Shown here: positions 6,281 through 13,945 of the stretch, one piece after another
Numbering within the stretch: position 1 is the stretch's first letter
How the letters are laid out: the number at the start of each line of letters is the position of its first letter
Origin: Lachnospiraceae bacterium
GTDB lineage: Bacteria; Bacillota; Clostridia; Lachnospirales; Lachnospiraceae
Direction: 5' to 3'
DNA length: 47,062 bases
NCBI GenBank assembly: GCA_910576335.1
Contig: CAJTIU010000035.1
Span: 1 to 47,062 of the forward strand
Translations under genes and position numbers: made by a program
Notes under the pieces: model-generated
Databases searched by the model: none
Told to the model about the DNA's origin: nothing
Seen by the model: only the letters and a program-made list of their open reading frames with translations

Positions 6281-9200
6281 ATGTTATCAAAATTCAGCGT
6301 GAAAAAACCGTACACAGTAGTTGTTGGTATTGTTCTAATTATTATACTGGGAGTGGTGTCATTTACGAATATGACGGTAGACCTGCTCCCAAGCATGAAC
6401 CTGCCATATGCGCTTGTTATGACCTCCTACCCCGGGGCCAGCCCGGAGGAAGTTGAGGAAATTGTAACGAAGCCGGTGGAGCAGACTATGGCAACGGTAA
6501 GCAACATCAAGAATATACAGTCGGTTTCCAGTGAAAATGCATCCACGGTTGTCCTGGAGTTTGCCCAGACGGCAAATATGGATTCGGTTACCATTGAGAT
6601 GCGGGAGAGCCTGGACCAGATCAGCGGATTCTGGCCGGATGAGGTGGCGAATCCCATTATCATGAAGCTGAATCCGACCATGATGCCAATACTGATCACA
6701 GCGGTCAGTGCTGAAGGCGAGAATGCGGCGGAAGTAAGCCGGGTGATTGAGGACGAGGTTGTCCCGGAGGTGGAGAGCGTTGAGGGTGTTGCCTCAGTTT
6801 CGGCGACGGGAAGCATTGAGGAGACGGTGGAGATCACATTAAAGGAAAAGAAGGTCAATGCCTTAAGTGATGATATAAAAGCCGAGATGGAGGCAAAGGT
6901 AAATGAAGCGAGATCTGCCCTGGATGATGCGAAGGCGCAGGTGGAGAGCGGGAAGAGCGCCCTGGCTTCCGGCAGGACCCAGGCTTCCAGGGGTGTTTCC
7001 CAGGCAGAGTCCCAGATGTCTGTCAAGAGTGAGGAGCTTAAGCAGGCACAGCTTGAGATTACAGAGAAGATGGCAGAGCTGAATGTGTCAGAGACCCAGG
7101 TCAGCCAGTCCCTTGCAACAATGCAGGCAGGACAGCAGACGGCGCAGGCCCAGCTTGATGAGCTTAAGCAGGCAAAGAGCGGTTATGACGCGGCGCAGGC
7201 GGCTCTTGCTGCGCTGAAGATGAAAGAGGATGCAGGTCTTCCCCTCACGCCGGAGGAGGAAGCCCAGAAGAAGGTTCTGAATGAGACGGTCGAAGAGCTT
7301 CGGCCAATGATGGAGAATTACGAGACCACGGTGGCAGTGTTAGAGACCACAATTGCCCAGCTTAAAGAGCAGGAGACCCAGCTTAAGGAGACACAGAAGC
7401 AGCTTGCATCGGGGAAAAAGAAGCTGGAATCCATGCAGAAGGAAGTCAATACCGGCGCCTTGTCCCTGGCAGAGGCCAGAGGACAGCTTGCGGCGGGGCA
7501 GCTTGAGGCAGCGGCAGGCTTAGGAGAAGCCGCGGCCCAGCTTGCGGCGGGCGAGTCTGCACTCCAGATGCAGGAAGCCCAGATGGAGCAGGCTCAGGGT
7601 CAGGCGGACGGAACCCAGGACATTGGGAAAATGCTGACCGTAGACACGGTCAAAACCCTCCTTGCCGCCCAGAATTTCCGTATGCCGGCAGGCTACGTGA
7701 AGGAGGAAGGAATTGATTATCTGATTCGCGTGGGGGATAAATTTAAAAGTATAAAAGAGCTTAAGAACCTCGTCCTTCTGGATATAGAGGGCATTGACCC
7801 GGTGAAGCTTTCTGACGTGGCGAAGGTGAAGCTTGTGAATAATGAAGATGAGACTTACGCGAAAATAAACGGAAGCCCGGGAGTTATGCTGAGTATTCAG
7901 AAGCAGACCGGCTATTCCACGGGGGATGTAAGCGACCGTGTGCTGGAACGCTTAAAGGAGATTGAGAAGGAGCACGAGGGTATTAAGACCGTTACACTGA
8001 TGGATCAGGGTATTTACATTGACCTGATTGTAAATTCTGTGCTTCAGAACCTCATATACGGCGCAGGGCTTGCGATTATCATCCTGTTTGTATTTTTAAA
8101 GAGTGTGCGGCCTACCTTTGTAATTGCCTGTTCCATCCCAATCAGTATTATGGCAGCCATTGCGGCCATGTATTTCTCAGGGGTGACGCTGAATATTATT
8201 TCTCTGTCGGGACTGGCGCTTGGTGTAGGTATGCTGGTGGATAACTCCATCGTTGTCATTGAAAATGTATACCGCATGCGGAACGAGGAAGGGGTGTCTG
8301 CCAGAAAGGCGGCAATTGAGGGCGCGAAGCAGGTAGGCGGCGCCATCATGGCGTCCACCCTCACTACAGTCTGTGTGTTCCTGCCTATTGTATTTACACA
8401 GGGGATCACGCGTCAGCTCTTTGTGGATATGGGGCTTACGATTGGATACTCCCTTCTTTCAAGCCTTTTGGTAGCGCTTACAGTTGTGCCTATGATGTCG
8501 GCAGGGCTTCTTAAGAAGACAAAGAACAGTGAATCAAGAATCTATGTATATATAAAAGAAATATATGGAAGAATACTGGCAAGGGCTCTCAGGATGAAAC
8601 TGCTCGTAATTGCAGCCTCATTTCTACTGTTTGTGGGAAGTATTATGCTGGCAGTGTCAAGAGGGACGGCATTTATGCCGGATATGGAGAGTACTCAGGT
8701 GAGTATTTCCCTTGAGACGGAGGAGGGAAGCACCCTTGCTGACACGGCAAAGGAAGCCGACAAGGTGATGGAATATGTCGGTGGGATTGAGGATGTAGAG
8801 GACGTGGGAGCGCTTGTATCCTCCGGGAATCTGCTTGGAACGGAAACTGTGACGAACCGGGTAGAATTCTATGCCATTACGAAGGAGGATCCGTCTCTGT
8901 CCAATAAGGAGCTTCAGAAGAAAATAGAGGAGCTTACGGCAGATGTGAATGGAGAGATCACGGTAAGCATGTCCAACATGGATATGAGCGCCCTTGGAAC
9001 AGCGGGCCTGGCGGTTCAGGTGAGGGGGCGGGAATTAGATAAGCTCCAGGAGATCGCACGGGATGTGAAGAAGATTGTGGAAGAGACGGAAGGAACACAG
9101 AATGTGTCCGACGGCACAGAGGACAACAGTGAGGAACTCCGGGTCATTGTAAGTAAGAATAAGGCGACGGCGCGCGGCCTTACGGTGGCGCAGGTGTACC

Positions 9201-10087
9201 AGGAGCTGAGTAAGAAGCTTGCAAAGCCTTCTTCTTCCATGACCCTTGGGACAGACACAAGGGATTATGACGTATATGTGGTGGATGACGCGCGGGATAA
9301 GCTTACGAGAAATGATATCCGTAATACAGTGCTTCATGTTACGAAGCAGGACGGAACCACAGAGGATGTGCGGCTTGCGGAGGTGGCGGAATTTGACGAC
9401 GGGTCGGGACTTCAGTCCATTAACAGAGAGGCACAGAGCAGGTATATAACGGTCTCTGCCGAGATTAAGGAAGGCGACAATATCGGTATCGTCAGCAGCC
9501 GGGTCAAGGATGCCCTGAAGGCATATACGGTTCCAGAAGGATACGAGGTGGAAATGACCGGCGAGGATAAGACCATTAACGAAGCGATGACGGAGCTCTT
9601 TAAGATGTTGGGTCTTGCACTTGTATTCATGTATCTGATCATGGTGGCGCAGTTCCAGTCTCTGCTCTCGCCGTTTATCATTATGTTTACCGTGCCGCTT
9701 GCATTTACCGGAGGACTTCTGGCGCTGTGGCTGTGCGGCATGCCGGTCAGCGTCATTGCCATGATCGGATTTGTAATGCTCTCAGGTATTATTGTAAATA
9801 ATGGTATTGTGTTTATAGATTACACAAACCAGCTGATTGCCGCTGGAGAGGAACAGCGGGCCGCTCTTGTGGAGGCGGGAAAGACAAGGCTTAGGCCGAT
9901 TGTGATGACAGCGCTCACAACGATTCTGGGATTGTCAACAATGGCGCTCGGTTTCGGGATGGGTTCAGATATGGTACAGCCGATGGCAGTAGTAACAATT
10001 GGGGGATTAATATACGGAACCCTCTTGACATTAGTCGTCGTTCCGTGTATCTTTGACTTATTCCACAGGAGGAGAAAATATGATTAA
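6281..10087 (+). CDS. RND-family exporter with coiled-coil insertion
   Basis: A 1268-aa RND (HAE1/AcrB-like) membrane transporter. TM1 is at residues about 9-31, the helix block TM2-6 about 585-745, and the second half repeats this with TM8-12 near the C-terminus. The TM4 motif GMLVDNSIVVIENV keeps Asp654 of the proton relay; the next residue is Asn, not Asp. An alanine/glutamine-rich coiled coil of about 250 residues (about 197-445) is inserted in the first periplasmic-type loop. In a one-membrane cell this domain would stand outside and may replace adaptor or channel partners, none of which are nearby. The start is the ATG at 6281 after AAAAGGGG. Its last 8 bp overlap the HD gene. Confidence 0.9.
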   Translation: MLSKFSVKKPYTVVVGIVLIIILGVVSFTNMTVDLLPSMNLPYALVMTSYPGASPEEVEEIVTKPVEQTMATVSNIKNIQSVSSENASTVVLEFAQTANMDSVTIEMRESLDQISGFWPDEVANPIIMKLNPTMMPILITAVSAEGENAAEVSRVIEDEVVPEVESVEGVASVSATGSIEETVEITLKEKKVNALSDDIKAEMEAKVNEARSALDDAKAQVESGKSALASGRTQASRGVSQAESQMSVKSEELKQAQLEITEKMAELNVSETQVSQSLATMQAGQQTAQAQLDELKQAKSGYDAAQAALAALKMKEDAGLPLTPEEEAQKKVLNETVEELRPMMENYETTVAVLETTIAQLKEQETQLKETQKQLASGKKKLESMQKEVNTGALSLAEARGQLAAGQLEAAAGLGEAAAQLAAGESALQMQEAQMEQAQGQADGTQDIGKMLTVDTVKTLLAAQNFRMPAGYVKEEGIDYLIRVGDKFKSIKELKNLVLLDIEGIDPVKLSDVAKVKLVNNEDETYAKINGSPGVMLSIQKQTGYSTGDVSDRVLERLKEIEKEHEGIKTVTLMDQGIYIDLIVNSVLQNLIYGAGLAIIILFVFLKSVRPTFVIACSIPISIMAAIAAMYFSGVTLNIISLSGLALGVGMLVDNSIVVIENVYRMRNEEGVSARKAAIEGAKQVGGAIMASTLTTVCVFLPIVFTQGITRQLFVDMGLTIGYSLLSSLLVALTVVPMMSAGLLKKTKNSESRIYVYIKEIYGRILARALRMKLLVIAASFLLFVGSIMLAVSRGTAFMPDMESTQVSISLETEEGSTLADTAKEADKVMEYVGGIEDVEDVGALVSSGNLLGTETVTNRVEFYAITKEDPSLSNKELQKKIEELTADVNGEITVSMSNMDMSALGTAGLAVQVRGRELDKLQEIARDVKKIVEETEGTQNVSDGTEDNSEELRVIVSKNKATARGLTVAQVYQELSKKLAKPSSSMTLGTDTRDYDVYVVDDARDKLTRNDIRNTVLHVTKQDGTTEDVRLAEVAEFDDGSGLQSINREAQSRYITVSAEIKEGDNIGIVSSRVKDALKAYTVPEGYEVEMTGEDKTINEAMTELFKMLGLALVFMYLIMVAQFQSLLSPFIIMFTVPLAFTGGLLALWLCGMPVSVIAMIGFVMLSGIIVNNGIVFIDYTNQLIAAGEEQRAALVEAGKTRLRPIVMTALTTILGLSTMALGFGMGSDMVQPMAVVTIGGLIYGTLLTLVVVPCIFDLFHRRRKYD

Positions 10088-10613
10088 TAAGGCGATTGAA
10101 TTTGCGACGAAGGCGCACGAGGGACAGATGCGGAAAGGGACAAAGCGCCCCTACATTGTACACCCGATGGAAGTAGGAGACATTGTGTCATCCATGACCA
10201 GGGACGAGGAGATCATAAGTGCGGCAGTTCTTCATGATACGATTGAAGACTGCGAGGGAGTCTCGGAGAGAATACTTGCACAGGAATTTTCAGAGCGGGT
10301 GGCCTATATGGTTGCCCGCGAGAGCGAGGACAAGTCCAGGACATGGATGGAGCGCAAGACTGCCACAATTGAGCATCTGCGCAATGCCCCGAGAGAGATA
10401 CAGATGATCGGGCTTGCAGACAAGCTGTCTAATATACGGGATATTGACAGGGATTATCCGGTGGTGGGAGAAGAATTGTGGAACAGATTCCGCATGAAGG
10501 ACAAGTTCATCATCGGATGGTACTATAAAGGCGTGCGCGATGCTCTGAAGGAACCCTTCGGGGGCACGGAGGCGTATAAGGAATATTGCCAGTTAATAGA
10601 GAAGAACTTTTAA
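10080..10613 (+). CDS. HD-domain hydrolase, small alarmone hydrolase-like
   Basis: A 177-aa protein with the HD fold seen in RelA/SpoT and in the stand-alone Mesh1-type ppGpp hydrolases: KAHEGQMRKG (11-20), His28 (YIVHPM), His52-Asp53 (AAVLHDTIED), and LADKLSNIRDI later in the chain. There is no synthetase, TGS or ACT domain. It may hydrolyse (p)ppGpp or another nucleotide using a metal bound by the H-HD-D set; the substrate is inferred. The start is the ATG at 10080 preceded by AGGAGGAG, inside the RND gene, so the two are translationally coupled. The stop is 3 nt from a REP-like palindrome. Confidence 0.82.
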   Translation: MINKAIEFATKAHEGQMRKGTKRPYIVHPMEVGDIVSSMTRDEEIISAAVLHDTIEDCEGVSERILAQEFSERVAYMVARESEDKSRTWMERKTATIEHLRNAPREIQMIGLADKLSNIRDIDRDYPVVGEELWNRFRMKDKFIIGWYYKGVRDALKEPFGGTEAYKEYCQLIEKNF

Positions 10614-10615
10614 AT

Positions 10616-10669
10616 GGGGACAGGTCATTTTTAATTTGGGACGGGGCATTTCTAAAAATGCCCCGTCCC
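10616..10669. repeat. REP-like palindrome, copy 2, with side arm
   Basis: Side arm GGGGACAGGTCATTTT (10616-10631), then a 32-bp palindrome (10638-10669) with one mismatch near the centre (TTTCT). It lies between convergent genes and overlaps the 3' end of the DUF1284 gene, giving it its last codons and stop. Confidence 0.9.
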
Positions 10670-11086
10670 AAACTTTTTTCCAGGATTCTTTTTTTGTGTA
10701 TATACAGAACATAGTACCCTCTTGCATGCGCTAACAGGATACCACTCACATCCCCGGCAGATCGCATCTAATAATCCGGGCGTCATTCTTTCGCGGATCT
10801 TCTGTGTGATATCCTGGTAAATATATGTCTTTTCTTCTATATTAAAATACCGGGCAGTCATTTTGTCATAATGCAGAACCTTATCATTGTCCCTGCAGAG
10901 GTTTTCACCTAGCATGTTGGGACAATGTGCGCATAAATCATCTGTAGAAAATACAATTTCCACAGGCACGGGTTCTGATCCCCGAAGCTTCTGGGTAATC
11001 TGATTCATATTGCGGACAAAGGATTCGTCATAGCCCTTGCCGCTGTAGCTCTGTGTACAAAGCAGATGATGTGGTCTCAGGCGCAT
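10652..11086 (-). CDS. DUF1284 family cysteine-rich protein
   Basis: A 144-aa protein beginning MRLRPHHLLC, the hallmark of DUF1284. It has eight cysteines (10, 52, 55, 64, 110, 113, 121, 126) in CxxC-type clusters (LCAHCPNMLGENLC; ICRGCEWYPVSAC), which suggests an iron-sulfur cluster or zinc. The function is unknown. Its ATG overlaps the end of bioY by 10 bp, so it is translated from the bioY message. The last five residues, GTGHF, and the TAG stop are read from the REP-like palindrome, so the original C-terminus was probably different and the tail is acquired. Confidence 0.78.
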   Translation of the reverse strand: MRLRPHHLLCTQSYSGKGYDESFVRNMNQITQKLRGSEPVPVEIVFSTDDLCAHCPNMLGENLCRDNDKVLHYDKMTARYFNIEEKTYIYQDITQKIRERMTPGLLDAICRGCEWYPVSACKRVLCSVYTQKKNPGKKFGTGHF

Positions 11087-11625
11087 ACGAGGACACCTAG
11101 CCTTCCCCTGATTTTAAGCCCGATGATGGAAGCAAGAGCAGCCTTGATAATGGCAGTCGGAATAAAAGGCAGTACACAGGCAGTAATAGCAGTTATCGCA
11201 GAGCTGTTCATGAGAATACAGAACATAAGAACGCCTATTATGTAATTAATAAGTGTACCTGCAATCAGACAGAGTATAAAACCCCCTTTCTTATCCCGGA
11301 ATCTGTCCACTCCAAGTCCAATGATGTATGCCATAAATGGAAATGAGATGAGAAAGCCGCCTGTTGGCCCGGCAAAATACTGAATTCCGCCTGAAAAACC
11401 AGCAAGAACCGGAAGCCCCACAGCTCCGAGCAGTACATAAACAAGTGCGGAGATTCCCCCTTTTTTCGAGCCAAGAACAATTGCAGCCAGTGTAATGGCA
11501 AAAGTCTGCATTGTCATAGGAACGCCCATAGGCATCGGAATAGAGATCTGTGCCATAATTGCAATAACAGCAGTGCATAAAGCAATCGTGCAAATGTCCT
11601 GTACTGAAAGTTTAGATTGTTTCAT
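11077..11625 (-). CDS. bioY: Biotin ECF transporter substrate-binding protein BioY
   Basis: A 182-aa membrane protein with about six helices. Family motifs: MPMGVPMTMQTFAITLAA (N-terminal third), GAVGLPVLAGFSGGIQYFAGPTGGFL in the centre, and a short cytoplasmic C-terminus. BioY binds biotin and normally works with the shared ECF module (EcfA, EcfA', EcfT), which is not in this window. The start is the ATG at 11625 with AGGAGG 5 nt upstream; in-frame codons upstream up to 11727 would pass through the promoter. Control by BirA is supported by the operator at 11742-11770. The downstream partner is DUF1284. Confidence 0.92.
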   Translation of the reverse strand: MKQSKLSVQDICTIALCTAVIAIMAQISIPMPMGVPMTMQTFAITLAAIVLGSKKGGISALVYVLLGAVGLPVLAGFSGGIQYFAGPTGGFLISFPFMAYIIGLGVDRFRDKKGGFILCLIAGTLINYIIGVLMFCILMNSSAITAITACVLPFIPTAIIKAALASIIGLKIRGRLGVLVCA

Positions 11626-11718
11626 AAGTCCTCCTTGTATTGCACCTTTTAGAAAGCAGATTGCAAGGCTTTCAAAGAAGTGCCTGATAAAGTAATTGGT
11701 AAAAAAGTCTGCAGACTG

Positions 11719-11770
11719 AGTATACAAAATATAAAATAAAATGTCAACCTAAAAATATTGAAAGTTAACA
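11719..11770 (-). promoter_or_regulatory. bioY promoter with BirA operator
   Basis: On the minus strand, TTGACA (11747-11742), a 17-bp spacer and TATACT (11724-11719). The -35 is half of an inverted repeat: TGTTAAC (11770-11764), 15 bp, GTTGACA (11748-11742). This matches the Firmicutes BirA operator layout (TGTTAAC-N14-16-GTTAACA). Bound biotinyl-AMP-BirA would cover the -35 and shut off bioY when biotin is plentiful. Confidence 0.85.
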
Positions 11771-11783
11771 ATTTGTCTTTTCC

Positions 11784-11810
11784 TAGAGCGTGTTTGAAAA
11801 TTGCTTTGTG
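11784..11810 (+). repeat. IS5-like solo terminus, copy G3
   Basis: TAGAGCGTGTTTGAAAATT followed by GCTTTGTG. It is the same left terminus as the elements at 42326 and 44231. No matching right end is found nearby, so this is a solo end or the edge of a deletion. It abuts the gene remnant that follows. Confidence 0.7.
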
Positions 11811-11812
11811 AA

Positions 11813-11962
11813 ACAGGAGGAAGTTACGGTTTCCTGCTCCGTTATCAGGGAGGAAATACACCAAATACCCTTGCAGGCATGGCAACTGTAAATCCAGGAA
11901 CGGGGCGTGCTGTATTTGAGAGTGCATATGGAGCCGGAAAGATAAGGTTGAAGATATTTTAA
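11813..11962 (+). pseudogene. 3' remnant of an unidentified gene
   Basis: Read from 11813, this frame gives 49 codons of protein-like sequence (TGGSYGFLLRYQGGNTPNTL, then GMATVNPGTGRAVFESAYGA) ending KIRLKIF and a TAA at 11960-11962. There is no start or SD; upstream the frame meets a TGA inside the IS5-like terminus. The composition looks like a real globular protein C-terminus, not random. The last two bases of the stop coincide with the first bases of REP-like copy 3. I do not recognise the parent family. The most likely reading is a gene cut by element insertion or deletion. Confidence 0.5.
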
Positions 11963-12004
11963 ATTGGGGACGGGGTATTTTTAAAAATACCCCGTCCCCA
12001 ATTT
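11961..12004. repeat. REP-like palindrome, copy 3 (44 bp, variant core)
   Basis: A perfect 44-bp palindrome with half-site AAATTGGGGACGGGGTATTT plus TT. The core has GGGGTA in place of GGGGCA, and the other arm has the matching change (TACCCC). The paired change on both arms shows that the palindrome is maintained as a pair. The side arm is absent. Confidence 0.9.
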
Positions 12005-12034
12005 ACGTTAAATAAACTACTATTTCGAAAATAG

Positions 12035-12063
12035 GTTACAAATTGTAAAATTGATGGTATAAT
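12035..12063 (+). promoter_or_regulatory. Promoter of the hydrogenase operon, with inverted repeat
   Basis: GTTACA (12035-12040), a 17-bp spacer and TATAAT (12058-12063). The -35 overlaps an inverted repeat TTACAA-A-TTGTAA (12036-12048), which could be a repressor site, for example a redox regulator, although it is not a full Rex consensus. Confidence 0.6.
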
Positions 12064-12112
12064 AATAAAAATTATTTACCAACTAATACGTAAGAAGGAG
12101 GAATGGCAAACA

Positions 12113-13945
12113 ATGAGTAGGTTAGAGATTGACTCTCCAAGCAGAGCTGATATCGTGATAGAAGGTCTGTACAAAGATCTTGAGCGCCGGATTGAATCAA
12201 GCCCTCCGGGGTTATGCCCGGTGGATATGGCCAGGGCGTTCCTGGAGCTGTGTCATGCGCAGACATGTGGGAAGTGCGTGCCCTGCCGTATCGGTCTTGG
12301 TCAGCTAAATCATCTCATCAAGGATGTGCTTGACGGAAAGGCAACCATGGAGACACTGGAGGTAATGGAGGAGACAGCCGTTTCCATTATGGAGTCTGCG
12401 GACTGTGCCATCGGTTACGAAGCAGCCAACATGGTCTATAAGGGGTTGATTGGCTACCGTGACGATTATATTGAGCATATTGAGAGAGGACGGTGTATCT
12501 GTACATACAGCCAGCCGGTGCCATGTGTATCTTTATGCCCGGCCCGTGTGGATATTCCGGGTTACATCGCCCTGGTAAGAGACGGAAGATATGCGGACGC
12601 GATACGGCTGATCCGCAAGGACAATCCGTTCCCGACAACATGTGGATTTATCTGCGAGCATCCATGTGAGGCAAGATGCCGGAGAAATATGGTAGACGAT
12701 GCCATCAATATCCGGGGGCTTAAGCGTGTGGCAGCGGACTTTGCAGGAGAGGTTGATCCGCCGGCATGTGCAGATAGCACAGGAAAGAAGGTTGCAGTGC
12801 TCGGGGGAGGCCCCTGCGGCTTAAGTGCGGCTTACTATCTGCAGCTTATGGGACACCAGACAACTGTTTTTGAGATGCTTCCGAAGCTGGGCGGAATGCT
12901 GCGCTACGGGATCCCTAATTACCGTCTGCCAAAGGAAAGGCTTGACGATGACATCAACAGTATCTTAAAGACCGGCGTAGAAGTAAAATACGGTGTCAAG
13001 GTAGGAACAGATATTACCATTCAGGAGATTCAGAAGGAGTATGACGCGGTTCTGATTGCTGTGGGCGCCAGCACAGACAAGAAGCTGGGACTTGATGGCG
13101 AGAATGCAGAGGGCGTTCTTCCGGCAGTAGAATTTTTGAGGGATGTGGGAATGAACCACATCATGGATCTGACTGGAAAGGAAGTGGCAGTAATCGGCGG
13201 CGGTAATGTGTCCATGGACGCGGTGCGTACTGCAAAGAGGCTAGGGGCAAAGAAGGTCAGCATTGTATACCGCAGAAGGATCGCCGATATGACGGCGCTT
13301 TATGATGAGATTGAGGGAGCCGTTGCAGAGGGAATTGAGATGCAGACGCTGAAGGCTCCGGCATCCATAGACGTAGATGAGAATAACCATGTAAAAGGCA
13401 TCTATGTAACTCCGCAGATGGTAAGCGCAATCAAGGAAGGGCGCGCGAGCATCAGGCCTACAGGAGAAGAGGATATTTACATACCATGCGATGTACTAAT
13501 CGTCGCAATCGGACAAAATATTGAGACAAAGCATTTTGAGGACGCAGGTGTTCCGGTAGCCAGGGGCAAGATTGTCACAACGAGCACCGGCGCATTTAAG
13601 GATATGCCAGGTGTATTTGCCGGAGGAGACAGCGCAAGCGGTCCTGCTACTGTAATCAAGGCGATTGCAGGGGCGAAGGTTGTTGCGGCAAATATTGATG
13701 AATATCTGGGTTATCACCACATCATTACAAGTGATGTGGAGGTTCCGGTTCCAAACCTTGATGACAGAACCCCGTGCGGACGTGTCAACCTTACGGAGCG
13801 CGAGGCAGGCATCAGAGTCTGTGATTTTGAGGGCGTTGAGAACTGCATGACAGAGAAAGAAGCGAAACAGGAAGCAAACCGCTGCTTACGGTGTGACCAT
13901 TTCGGTTATGGAATATTCAAAGGAGGCAGAGAAAAATTATGGTAA
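12113..13945 (+). CDS. GltD-like NAD(P)H diaphorase subunit paired with hydrogenase
   Basis: A 610-aa iron-sulfur flavoprotein. Residues about 30-115 match the C-terminal [4Fe-4S] domain of NuoF/HydB (Cys52, 55, 58 and 98 in TCGKCVPC and ADC). Residues about 125-215 are the cysteine-rich helical domain of GltD/NfnB (CPARVDIPGY; CGFICEHPCEARCRR). Residues 225-610 hold FAD (GGGPCGLSAA, 231-240) and NAD(P) (IGGGNVSMDA, 361-370) sites. The FMN domain of a full NuoF is missing. It should pass electrons between NAD(P)H and the hydrogenase encoded next. The start is the ATG at 12113; an overlapping ATG at 12103 reads only MANNE and stops. The stop overlaps the hydA start by 7 bp. Confidence 0.85.
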   Translation: MSRLEIDSPSRADIVIEGLYKDLERRIESSPPGLCPVDMARAFLELCHAQTCGKCVPCRIGLGQLNHLIKDVLDGKATMETLEVMEETAVSIMESADCAIGYEAANMVYKGLIGYRDDYIEHIERGRCICTYSQPVPCVSLCPARVDIPGYIALVRDGRYADAIRLIRKDNPFPTTCGFICEHPCEARCRRNMVDDAINIRGLKRVAADFAGEVDPPACADSTGKKVAVLGGGPCGLSAAYYLQLMGHQTTVFEMLPKLGGMLRYGIPNYRLPKERLDDDINSILKTGVEVKYGVKVGTDITIQEIQKEYDAVLIAVGASTDKKLGLDGENAEGVLPAVEFLRDVGMNHIMDLTGKEVAVIGGGNVSMDAVRTAKRLGAKKVSIVYRRRIADMTALYDEIEGAVAEGIEMQTLKAPASIDVDENNHVKGIYVTPQMVSAIKEGRASIRPTGEEDIYIPCDVLIVAIGQNIETKHFEDAGVPVARGKIVTTSTGAFKDMPGVFAGGDSASGPATVIKAIAGAKVVAANIDEYLGYHHIITSDVEVPVPNLDDRTPCGRVNLTEREAGIRVCDFEGVENCMTEKEAKQEANRCLRCDHFGYGIFKGGREKLW

